Shown: piece after piece, positions 47,101 through 58,400 of the stretch
Position numbering within the stretch: the first letter of the stretch is position 1
How the letters are laid out: the number at the start of each line of letters is the position of its first letter
Origin: Branchiostoma floridae
Lineage: Eukaryota; Chordata; Leptocardii; Amphioxiformes; Branchiostomatidae
Length of the DNA stretch: 64,000 nt
Reading direction: 5' to 3'
Assembly: GCF_000003815.2 (NCBI RefSeq)
Contig: NC_049993.1
Coordinates: 14,606,449 to 14,670,448, forward strand
Made by a program: the position numbers and the translations under genes
The notes under the pieces: model-generated
What the model saw: the letters and a program-made list of their open reading frames with translations, nothing else
Told to the model about the DNA's origin: nothing
Database searches by the model: none

Positions 47101-48410
47101 TATATAACATCAATTTTCATAATTGTGCTATACCACCCCTTATGATCATGAGATACTCTTGTTTAATCAGGATTTAATATGTTGCATGCCAACCTTATGC
47201 CAGAGTATGCCAGAAAAGCAGCTAAGCCCTAAGAATTCAATGTTAGTTGCAGTTGCTGAATTTGTTACTCCATAATGTGCCCCTTCCTTCAAATACAATA
47301 CAGTATGTCAGATATTTTCTTACATGTAGTGTGCATAATTTCTCAACCATTTAAAGTATAAAAAGCATTTTAACATTTTTGCATGATTTCATATTTTACC
47401 ATAAGCCAAGGTCATTGGTTTTCCAAATTCAAGTTTATTTGTTTTCTTTCCAGGGTGATATAGCGTCAAGGTTCTGGAAGTCCATCGCCCATGCGATACC
47501 GAAGAACGCAGACAAGTTCCGTATCGTGAACCCCGCCCTACTCCAGGAGACGTCCTTCGATCTGATTGGCTTCCCCACCATGGGTGGGAAGATGGGGAAG
47601 GTGGGCAAAGCCTTTCTACTTTAACCATATAATGAATCATGTGTAACAGGATGCCCTCAGCACTACGTTGTAGCATACCGACATTCCAAATTCCAGAATA
47701 CTGTGACAGTATTAGTCACTAATGCCACTGTTTTGAGAAAGAATCATGGGCGTCCTAATGACAGCCTGAAGTAATGAGTCTTGAAGAGACGTAATAACAT
47801 TTCTACCCAGGAGGGCTTCCAGTGGACATCAGTATATTTGGGCAACATCTTGGAAATTGCCAAGGATGTTAGTCCTGATGACTCGATAGTGAAACAGCAA
47901 ACTTTGGTATGAGAAAGAGATACAAAGAAGATTAGACAATATGCAAGGTAAGACTATAAGAACCCACATAGGCAGTCGACTTCAGAGTCTGAGACTGAGA
48001 GAGGAAGAATGCAGGTCTATGTCTTCAAAATGTGGCACATTTTTTTTTGTTTTTCATTTCATGGGTCAAACTTACAATCCAACATACTGATACTTATACA
48101 TGTACATGTATAAGTCTGCGTGCCAAGCAAATAGGAACACTATTACTTCAATATATTCCAGAATGTACCTACAATTGGCTCTTTGGCAATCATCTGGGCC
48201 ATCAACTACTGTGATGAGGTAACTGTTGCCGGGTTTGGTTATGATCTATCGCAGCCTACCGTTTGGCTGCACTACTACAAGGACGCCAAGATGTCGTCCA
48301 TCGCAAAATCCTGGACACACGACATCAACAAGGAGAAGGAATTTCTCAAGACGCTCGTAAGGAATGGCGTTATTACGGACTTGACTGGCGGAATCATTGG
48401 ACACGTTTGA
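41129..48410 (+). CDS. ST3GAL5-like: ST3GAL5-like alpha-2,3-sialyltransferase (GT29)
   Basis: Nine coding exons: 41129-41318, 42963-43020, 43566-43919, 44498-44592, 45202-45268, 46099-46194, 46571-46757, 47454-47600 and 48162-48410 (TGA). All junctions are in phase; total 480 aa. It is a type II Golgi protein: short tail, membrane anchor [20 protein letters not shown], and a long stem with a 7-residue repeat (KQTAKTV, about 43678-43743). In the catalytic domain, sialylmotif L is [16 protein letters not shown] ... [16 protein letters not shown], and motif S is [20 protein letters not shown] with [14 protein letters not shown] and the HDINKEKEF His follow. The string [14 protein letters not shown] and the C-terminus DLTGGI match GM3 synthase (CMP-Neu5Ac to lactosylceramide), so a glycolipid acceptor is likely but unproven. 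An alternative start is ATG at 41186. Confidence 0.9.
41748..41987. mobile_element. MITE-like foldback element, copy 2
   Basis: The left end 'tagcgctagatcacctttatc...ggggtaacctatatcc' and right end 'ataggttacccggtggataaaggtgaactagcgtta' are imperfect inverted repeats of about 40 bases. The interior is non-coding. It lies in the first intron of the sialyltransferase gene and matches the element at 8941-9104. Confidence 0.75.
42490..42803 (-). mobile_element. tRNA-derived SINE
   Basis: On the minus strand it starts 'ggggccgcatagcatagtgc' (A-box-like) with 'gggatcgaatccgcctg' (B-box-like) about 50 bases on. It continues 'cccttgggaaaggcacttta' and 'ttactcaagtgaaaatgagt' and ends near 42490. The pol III boxes and tRNA-like head support a SINE rather than a functional tRNA: no clean cloverleaf or terminator is seen. 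It lies in the first sialyltransferase intron. Confidence 0.65.
46798..47100. repeat. interspersed repeat, copy 2 (related to 3517-3880)
   Basis: The copy starts 'gatacgggcattccggacc', continues through two 'gtatcacacaggctt'-type words, and ends with 'acatagataaaatacagcatggtgtattc'. It lies in the intron between exons 7 and 8 of the sialyltransferase gene and lacks the second foldback arm. Confidence 0.5.
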
Positions 48411-49072
48411 GAAACGCGTCTCGGAGTTTATGCTAGGGTGGAGTATCAACAAACATTGTTCAATGCACACATGTTGTACGTACTAACTTAAAGGTATATG
48501 AGGGGTGATCAATAAGTTCTCGGCCTAGTATGAAGTACTAGTAGTACTACTAGTATGAAGGCTTTTATCAATATCCTGCACCAACTTTGAAATCATTGCA
48601 GTTATTACTTTCCAGGCAACGTCTTTTTGAAAATCAGTAGGAAAGTAGGCGAGAAAAGCAAGGTGAACTGTAATCAGACGTATGGGTCTAGTTCCCCATG
48701 CCTGAAATTCTTTGAAGACATTGTCAAAATGTTTCATAATGGTTCTCTTCCTTTTTCAAGTAGAAAGGAGCAGGTATCTGACTTCCAGCAGAGCAAGTTG
48801 ACGCGCACACCTCAGGTTGCAGCTCAATTGTCCACATTTTTTTTCCTTGTCTTAGGTAATGTTACTGGATGTTGACTGCAAAGTAATGATTACAATGATT
48901 TGAATTTTGGTACACAGTCATATAAGACTTTATACTTGACATCTATGCTTCGAAATCTGAGTTGTGCTTATTATTTCTGGGTGAGACCTAGAACTTATTG
49001 ATTGATCACCCCTTGTGACTGCTTTCGATTTGGTGTGCTAGATATTTTACTCTAGACATAGAAGTCCACAGC

Positions 49073-49078
49073 AATAAA
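49073..49078 (+). terminator. possible polyadenylation signal of the sialyltransferase gene
   Basis: An AATAAA hexamer about 660 bases after the stop codon, with no other gene between. Weak evidence by itself. Confidence 0.3.
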
Positions 49079-49432
49079 TTACTCTAGGTCGAAATTTCTA
49101 AAGCAGATAAAATGTGAGAAAAGTGACAACATTTAAAAAGATTTATTCTTTGCCATGTAGCTAAGAAATTTTACCTATCAATTTTATTTATGTTTTAGTG
49201 TAAAGTAATTTATAAATTTGGTTTTATTTTCTGGTAAAGTTACATGTAATCATATTTTTTAAATCATATTTATTCAGTTAACATAGACAGCTACTGTATT
49301 GCTTATATGTATAACAAAGCTGTACATATTTATATTCAGTATACCTCTTTTAGATACCAATCAAGGGTAGTGTCAACATGATGTAAATCACTGTATATTG
49401 TGGGAGAAAAGTGCATTATATTTGTCACTGGT

Positions 49433-49580
49433 AGGTCAGCGTGGCATAAATGGTAGCGCTACCCTACTGCGTGGCTATCTGGATCAAATTGCATGGATCT
49501 GGGAGCCACGGATCCATGCAATTCAGATGGCCATGGACTGTGGGCCTGAGTTCGATCCTACTAGGATCAACCTCAGCTTT
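49433..49580 (+). mobile_element. tRNA-like SINE with internal palindrome
   Basis: 'gtcagcgtggcataaatggtag' (A-box-like) and 'gagttcgatcc' (B-box-like) suggest a tRNA-derived head. Between them lies an inverted repeat, attgcatggatc / gatccatgcaat, which lengthens the box spacing. The element is non-coding. Confidence 0.45.
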
Positions 49581-49769
49581 GACAATGTAAAGGATTTCAT
49601 TTGTCTTTTCGAATTGTGACATTTAGCGAACGGCCCTATATATGAGGGCAAAAGCTTCAAGAGTCAAACCACTGTAATACTATGTAGAAGAAACCCAACA
49701 CACTTATCAAGAAGAGCAGGGGGTTACCTGATGCGTAATTGCGAAGAGGAGAGAAGAGACTCGGGAGCT

Positions 49770-49945
49770 ACTGTAGATGCATTTAAGTTCGCGGGATTTA
49801 ATTTCGCAGTAGCGGGAAAAAGGACTTTTCACGGTGGTTTTAAGTCCGCGGTAGCGCCATGCACTGTAGTGTCTTACTGTCATGGAAAAAATGTTTGCGA
49901 TAGTTTTGATTTCGCGGTGAAGCGGCCCCCGCAAAAACCGCAAAC
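49770..49945. repeat. 'ttcgcggt..ttttaagt' interspersed repeat
   Basis: It contains 'aagttcgcgggatttaatttc', 'cacggtggttttaagtccgcgg' and 'gtttgcgatagttttgatttcgcggtgaa'. An inverted relative is at about 2235-2345. Repetitive, no coding. Confidence 0.5.
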
Positions 49946-50162
49946 ATTAATCCACCGCGAACGTTTCTGCATTTACATTTTATTAAGGCTGGATACCAGG
50001 CTATACCCGATGTGCAATCAAAGCCGTAATGCAAAAAAACAACATGCAATGAATGATAACTGCTTGAACTTACATCACTTTAGATGGTTACATATTGAGA
50101 CTCTTAATTCAAAACTACACGTAGAGGCTAAGTATCTATTATATGCTAGTATCATTGGAATG

Positions 50163-50760
50163 ATGATAGTGCAGTTTGTGGTAGCTTGCTGATGATGTAA
50201 TGGTTGTGCAAATCTTAGTATTACTGAATGTTTATGGTGCAATGTAATTGAGCAATTTCTTCTGGGGAAATGCATGAGTAGTGCTTATGATGCAACATTT
50301 TTGCACTATTTTATCCTAGTGCCGAAATAATGCTTATAGTGCCATAGTAGTGCATATTTCTTAAGTATTGTGCTTATAGTGAAATATTTGCACAACGTGT
50401 TAGAAAGCATCCCAATGCACTTATGATGCCATATTTGTTCAAAAACTTGCCACATGCTTGTAGTGCCATATTTGTGCAAATTTCTCGTAGTAATGGCTAA
50501 AGCCATTATAATGCCATATTTAGTGCAAATCTCTTAGTGCATCTCATAATTATATGCGCTTATGATGCCATAATACTGCACCTTTTTTACAAGGCTTACA
50601 ATGTGCAATTGCAAATTTCTAATACATGTATTGCAATGTGTATATGATGCCATTTTAGAAATTTCTTCCTATCGCATTGTGTCGATAACACATTTTGCAT
50701 GTAAGTGCAAATTTCTTGTAGTTATTTCAGGGTGCTTTTGATGCAATGGTGGTGCAATGA
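50163..50760. repeat. degenerate tandem repeat ('gtgcttatgatgccatatttgtgcaaatttctt')
   Basis: The phrase and its variants recur roughly every 55-65 bases for nearly 600 bases, a diverged minisatellite. Confidence 0.6.
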
Positions 50761-52477
50761 AAGCTCCTTGGTTGGTGCAAATCGCATTTAGTAATGTAAA
50801 GTAAATACTAGTATATTTATGCTAGTAGGTCTTGAACAGTAGTCAAAAGTAGTTAAATTTCTTCTCTTTTCTGCAATATGTAGTTGCCATAGTGGTACAA
50901 ACAATATTGGATAAAGAAAGACTTTACATTACATGTTACAACAATATTGCAGTAGTACTAGTAATATAGTGGTAGACATTGGACACCTTTTGTTTTTGAG
51001 ATTTCATAGAATAATGAAACAGATCACTGTTGATGTCAATGTTGCTTGATTTTACAGATGCTACCACTAAATACACGAACACAATTATAAAATTTGTTCC
51101 AAATGATTTTGCATTGTTGTAACAATTTAAAATTACCCAAGATGTAGTAAAAGGTACTTTTATTTTATGTTTTAAGTTAGTGTTCAAAGAATTAGTCCAA
51201 CACAAGTGTATTGAAAGAGAAATGATTTTATGCAAGCTTTTATTCACAACATTTTGACAAGTTTCGGAATGCAATGGTCGACTTGAAATTATATTCAAAT
51301 TGATATGTAGCACGCACATGACCATGTGATATTGTTGTAGCCTCTTTTAGGCTCCACAGGTTGTTGAAAAAATAGTAAAATTTACCAAATAAACAAATAT
51401 GAAGCCAAAGGAGTTGTACAATCATGCACTCCTTGGCCAGCTAATTCCTTTGGCTTGATATCTGTTTATATCGTGGTAAATTCCTTCTATTTTTCTAGTG
51501 ACCCGTGGAGCCTGATACAGTCTACTATTCTCATTAACAAAGAACTCATGTTCGATAATTGCATTACATGTATATTCCAAAACCTACAGTTGTAATTGAT
51601 TATACACTCGTAATTAAGAAAACCACTTCTCTGTAAGAACAAAACTTAGCTAGTAGCTTGTATGGGGTGGTATATGACGTGTAAAAAGAAATGCTATTTA
51701 TTTGTTGTTTTAGACCACAGTGAATCTGTATGTAACAAACTTAAACAACTTGTAACTTTAGGTTATTGACCAAGCAGATAATAAATTGGACAATAACTAT
51801 GAATTGTCCAGATAATGATCATGGCAGGCTTTTAGATTGCCAGTCTGATTATTTACATTTCTATAATGCCTGTACAAAAATGCATTCAATTTGTTTAAAT
51901 GGCCATATTTAAAAAGATGGTATAGTATTGTAGGGTATTGAGTTAGCAAAAAGAGCAAAACCATTTCATTATCATGTGGTCCTCATTATCTTGTGCCGCT
52001 CACATTAAGCTATAGACCTTTGGAAATCAAGCGGGCCTTTTGCAAGATCTTTGATTTTTGGTGGCTGTTTTGATTATTGTACAAAAAATACTCAAATTGT
52101 AAGAAGAATTCTGTTTTCACCCTATGATGAAGCCTTAACGATGATAGGCGGCAAGATCCCTGGTCAAATTAGATAAGACAAATATGTAATTTATCACTCC
52201 AGAAAACATCACTGTGTTAAACTGTCATTTCATACTGGGCCCTAACCCTTCTAATAATATCACTATTTTTTTTACCAAATCACTAATTTTTTTACCAAAA
52301 ATTATTTTTTTCACCGAAAATATGAAGGATCTACAAATTTCTTGTCATCACCTTTTCAACAATTGTGTGTATTACGTCAACTTGCCAAATTGTGTTTGTT
52401 GAAAATAGAGTATTACACGAAGAGTAATAACTGCTCGACTGTCCAATCCGAATGTGTAACAATTGGCTTAAACTGCT

Positions 52478-55400
52478 TTATGTATTTGTTTCTTCCATGT
52501 TAACGAGAAGCCCGTACAAAATTGTGCTCCCTCGTTCTTTGGTAAAACACTCAATCTTGTCGTTATCAACGTGTGGGTCAATCTTGATGTTCTTTCTGGT
52601 AGCTCCGATGGTTTCAGGTCCGATCTTGTAACTTTCTGGGCGAACGCAGACCTGAAACGCCACTCTTGCGTCATAAACTTTACCGGCCGATGTCGCAAAG
52701 CTAGATTGGGGGAAAACAGTGGTGTGGTACATGTCACAGCAGTCGTACGATGTTTGATGTACGGTTTTTGTTGTAAGCTGAAATTCGTGCGACACATCTG
52801 AGACTTACCCAATAATGCCAACAATTTGCTGTCGTACGTCCATCGCACGACCGCGACGTGTGCCTCTACTCCTTCTGTTCATAAAACTTTATACTGTTAC
52901 TACAACATAATAATTCATTTGCACTTTTATTCTATTATCAAATTAATCTCTAGAAAGGTCACCGTATCGCATTGAGTACAAAAAGCACGTTTGAAAGGGT
53001 TGGGTACAGGTACAAAAAAATTCAGGTCCAGATCTGGTTCAGCTCCAAAGGATCAGGTCCCTGTCCGGATCTGAAAACTTTTGAATGGGCAATACTCAAA
53101 AGAATGGTCCATTTCGCCACAAAGAAATTGGTTTTGTGGAATATTCAACTCCCACTGGCGTTTTAAAAATCCTAGAAGGCTGACTGCCTTTGTACATTGA
53201 CTGTAAATCTTGGTAGAAATGACTATATACTCTAAGGTTACCCTGCTTCCCTTTTGTTATTTTCCCCGGCCGGTAAGCCCCAAAACGCTTGAATGCCGGA
53301 TCATATAATCTGTTCATTTCCAATAGGTCCAACATCCGGTCCACCGAATTTTCCAGGTCCGGTTTTTATTTTTTTTTTCGTTTTTTTTACCGGTACACCG
53401 TACCGGGACCCACCGCTAACGTTCACCGTTTCGAATATGCGAGTGCATCGACAGTTATTATGGGTAATATGTCAAAGGTGAAGGCCTCAAAGACATCAAA
53501 GAATCACGTTTGGACATTATTCTGCAAATCGTTCTGTAAGGGGCCCTCACTTTTGACATGTTACCCATAATCCCAGTCGCTCCGCATGCGTAATCTGAAC
53601 GGCGAAGTTGATTATACTGCAATGATTTTGAATGATAAGTCCAGAAACGAAAATATTCTTACGTCTTTGGTTTGGCGTACACATCGCACCCCGAATATTT
53701 GATGCTTGGCGAGAGGAAGATTTGCTTCGTGTCAAATCCTTCTGGTTTCCTTTCATCCGTAAAGTGCCCCTCCTTTTCAGACAGCTTCCTCCCACCGACC
53801 GCATAGTCACCTGTGATTTCGTACAATTTTGCGTCCAAATGTTTCTTTTACATGTATCATATTTCGAGAATCTAATTCATCATACTTTTCAGATTCATTT
53901 TTTCAGATGCCCCCGTAGAGTCTGTACGAATAACACTTCACGCAGAGCTATTACTAGTAGTTCTAAGCTGTATCGTTTTCGTCAAGTTGCATGGGCGCCG
54001 CCATGTTGAAATTTGATAGTCTGTCATTACCATATTTACCTTGTATGTAGAGGTGCCCTCCTCACCAGAACAGATATATATTTAATATGTTAACTATTAC
54101 CTGGCATGAGGAGGTCGCCACACCCCAAGATGCTGTCCACAGCTGTTGAATCTGTCCCGTGAAAACAGACGTGCCATTTCTTGAAGACGTTCTGGGCCTT
54201 GGCTTTTGGAGGAACTCTGTGTTGAGGTTGTAGAAAGAATTAGTTTCAGTATCAATCCATGTATACTGGAGACCACACTCCACACTTCTTGTTATTAATT
54301 ATAAACATATCTGGAAACATAGTGCTTATAATGTGATCAAAGATTAATTATGTAACAGGTCAGCTTGATTCCTTGTAGTGTCAATACCTTTTTTTGTCGC
54401 TAGATGGTGCTGTAGTATATAAATGCGGTCCCCTAACGTGACAGGGTCCGTATCCCCTCTTGTCTATTTTCATGACTGGTTCATGTCGCGCTTGGGACCG
54501 CATCAGTTGCCAACATTTTTCCATCACATTTTTTAATGAACGTCAACATTACAAAACATTAACAGCTGTAGGATGATCTCTAAAATATCATTAAAAATAA
54601 AAATAAAAAACATATAATAAAAAAGGTGCTATCTATCGTCTTCCACTGTCTTCGAAAAAGGAGTCGAACCCAATGACCCATGAGTTCAAGAGTTAGCCTT
54701 TACTAGTTTTAGACTACAGTAGACACCTGTGATATTGTTTTTACACTATTTGAATCTCTCATGTTACCAGCCCACGGGTAAGAATTTGCAATAAAATTTA
54801 CTTATTATTAAAAAGTTAAGAAAAATTACTTGCTTGAGGCTGAATCTGCACCAGCCAATAGGAAGAACGTATTTCATCGGCGGGTCACCTCTGGTGTACA
54901 CATCCTTCTCTCCTCGTTTGTTGTGACATTTGGTACAGTAACACATGTCGTAACTAGGTTCAAAATACTCATCTGCAGAAAACATTTATATAGATTAGTC
55001 CAGTATTGTAAGGAGAAGTCAAGGGGCTGCTCCCTCCAGGGTGCCACCCCACCCCCTGGTGGCCCTCAGCAAATACTTTCTCCACCCCATGCCATGACGT
55101 ATCATTGCCGTACAGAGTCTCTACCCTAAGGAGTCTGCCAAATACAGAGTAGATCGCTGGAAAGCTTCCGACACTCACTCCTCAACTAAATGAAGCTCTC
55201 CAGACCCCTTGTGAGTCCCTTCCTCATGGCACTCACCTACCCAGAAGGGAAATTCAATGGGTGGACTTGAACAGAGCTACGCACGTACATGTAGGTAATT
55301 TATACAAATACACATTTCTAACAAATTTAGACACAAAATTAGATTGTGTTTTTGCATGTTCACCATCTCAGAAAAGCGAGGGGAAGTTGGACTCAGCAAA

Positions 55401-58400
55401 ATTAAATTTTACCAGCTTCACATTTTATATGATATGTGTATCTGCTAAATATTCATATACTTAACCTGGTGGATATAGATAAACATTAAATGTCTCATTT
55501 ATGTTGCAATTGATTATTCGAAATGACGACCCTGGCCAACTGTATTAGCCGTAATACCATATAGTTTGAGAGAATCCTTGTACTCCTTGCAAAGCTTCCA
55601 ATACGGGCAGGTTGTCTTGAAAGAAGCACCACTGGCTGTAGGAAAGAAAGAGAGAGTTTTATTTTCCACATTTCTTTTTAAAAAGCGATCAACATAATCA
55701 ATAAACCTCGGCCCATTAATATGCATAACAGAGACTGGGGCATATATCAACTTCAAACAACCGTCTCACTTCTGTAAAGTGAATTGTATTGGTGCTCCGT
55801 ATAGTGAAGAAGACCTGAAGAGGACTGTTTTTGTGAGTCTTAGCAATATTCCAGAGGATTTAACTTGATTCCAATATTAATATAAGACATGTAATATGAT
55901 ATTACATGTCTTATATTGGAATCAAGTTAAATCCTCCGGAGTATTGCTGTCTTCTAAAACAGATGGATTTTCATAGTAACTTATATGCAAATAATGTAAA
56001 ACACAAACGCACACATACACAAGCACACAGCTACTTGCATGTACCTTTTTCATTTGCAATGAGTGGGTTTCCTTTGACTACTTCGACTCTGGATAAGTAA
56101 TCCAAGACCTGCGTTTGCTAAAAAGAAAAAAAAAATTGAAGAAAAAATTGATATGCAAATTTTTGATGATCCCATTCCTTCATCTAGTGATATACTCGTA
56201 GTTAGTAACTATGGAAACTCATGTGCATAAAATCCATAATATATGGCTTGCATTTCTCCTTTTTTACACAACGTTTATATGTCAAATATGAAATTTTCAC
56301 TAGCATTTGTGTGTGTGTGTGTCTGTCTGTCTGTGAATAAGACAAGTAACTCAAGAACGGCTGGGTGAATTGGTTTCATACTTAGTTAGTCCATAGTTAT
56401 TTGTTTAATAAACCTATAAACATACATCAATACAGATACTTGGTGCAAAACACATAATTAATCGAGTCAAATCTGGTCTAAGGTTTGTGTCCGTTCATTT
56501 GGGTCACTTCTTTTACTGTAACTGTAAAAGTCTTTCAAGGTTATTATATAACATATGTAACATATTATTCATCATCAGAAGGAAAATAATTTCTTATAAA
56601 TCTCATTTTGAGGCATCTTCATCATTTTACAGTGAATTTTCATAAAATGACATCGCTGCGATTTCCGATAACAAGTTCATTTAGTCTAGAAACGCAACAG
56701 TGACGCAAGTAAGTGGGAGCGCAACAGAAAATCGGCGAAAAGAACACAACAGTGACACAGTGGGCGGACCCCGCACGTGACGCGAGTCTAGTGGGAGCGC
56801 ACCTTAAAGAAGACAAGGGTCGAATATCGCGTTTATCAAGACTCTCCTAATATATATGCAAATGACGGAGCAGGGCCTGCCATGGGGTGTCGGGTTTTAC
56901 TACTCGATAGCAACGCATTTCCATTAGATCTCATTCTGATTCAATTCTAACAGTTTCTTCATCATACTTGGTTACATTTATGATATTGATAATGAAGTAG
57001 CAGTTGTTTAAAAGTGTAAGATCGTCTTTATTTCTTCTAAATGAGATAGTATACAATGCGTGACACCAAAGCATGGCTTTTAGCGTCCAGATCTAACAGA
57101 TATGCCTGTGCGTGACTTCTTCAACACTGATAATGATCTGTTAAACAAACATTCATGCCATGAATATTTGTGCACAGGCTGTTCCTGACACGACAATGGT
57201 ATGGTCATGGGACAAAAAGTAACCATTTGCGACCTGCATACCGCTCGGTTCTGCTTTTGTATCTTGTAATGTTTACATAAATAAGCATAGTACGGACCAT
57301 GCTGGGGTGACGGTAAAGAAGGGAAGGGTCAAATACCTTGTTTATCAAGACTCTCCTAATATATATGCAAATGGTGTCCTGCCATGGGGTGTCGGGTTTT
57401 TCTACGCGATAACAACACCTTTCGATTAGATCTCCTTCTGATTCAATTCTGACAGTTTCTTCATCATACTTGGTTACATTTATGATACTGATAATGAATT
57501 AGAAGCTATCTAAAGGGGTAATATCGTCTTTATTTGTTATAAATGAGATACTATGCGTAGCACTGAATGAACTTGCATGATAATTGGCTCCTTGCCTTGT
57601 TTTGAATGATCCAACAGATATGCCTGTAGGTGACTTCTCCTGCACTGATAATGATCTCTGAAACAAACGGCCGTGCCATGAATATGAGTGCATCGGCCGT
57701 AACTGCCACGGACCATAGCCTGTATGAATTGCCATGCAGCTCACTTGTCATCTGTACACAAAGTAAAGTACAGAATACTTCTTGTGCTGTAGTACTATAC
57801 AGCGTAATTCTGTTCAAGCATCTTATGTTCGTATCTTCAGCAGATCTATGAGGGTAGCCATCGCAATTTCAGTAATTTTCGGCCATAACTTGATTTTAAT
57901 TTCGAGGGCCTCTTAGGGCGGCCCCAAACCTCAATAACGAAGAAAATTCTAGGGTTTTAATCATATGGCTGTTCATAGTTCCACACACATAATCACACAT
58001 ACAAAGAATGACCCAATTTGGCCTACCCCAACCTTCCGACCTCAGCATAGTTTGCCTGGTTTTCTCGTGCAATATTTTTTGAAGATTACACTCATCTGTA
58101 CGAACTGATGAGTGTAATCTTCAAAGACTGTCACATTTTTATCAAGATGACAGGAGCGACATTACGTGTCAGAGAACTTAGTCAAGAAAATTACAATGTA
58201 CTTGTATTCATCCCAGAGTAGCCTTGTAGCTTTGTTATGGTCTTGTTTCTAGATAAATTTTCAATATGCATGACGTAGTACTGCATCCACGTATTAAATG
58301 GTGTCACATAGTTGGAGTCCTGGTAAGCCCCATAAGGAACCTTTTTCATTGTGTACGATATAATAGACATACGCAGTGATTTAGTTAGGTATCTATTAAA

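Larger units (their letters stand above)
48411..52477. other. intergenic region with SINE and degenerate repeats
   Basis: The 3' flank of the sialyltransferase, then a SINE-like element (49433-49580), a 'ttcgcggt' interspersed repeat (49770-49945), a degenerate tandem repeat (50163-50760) and AT-rich sequence. No gene recognised. Confidence 0.45.
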
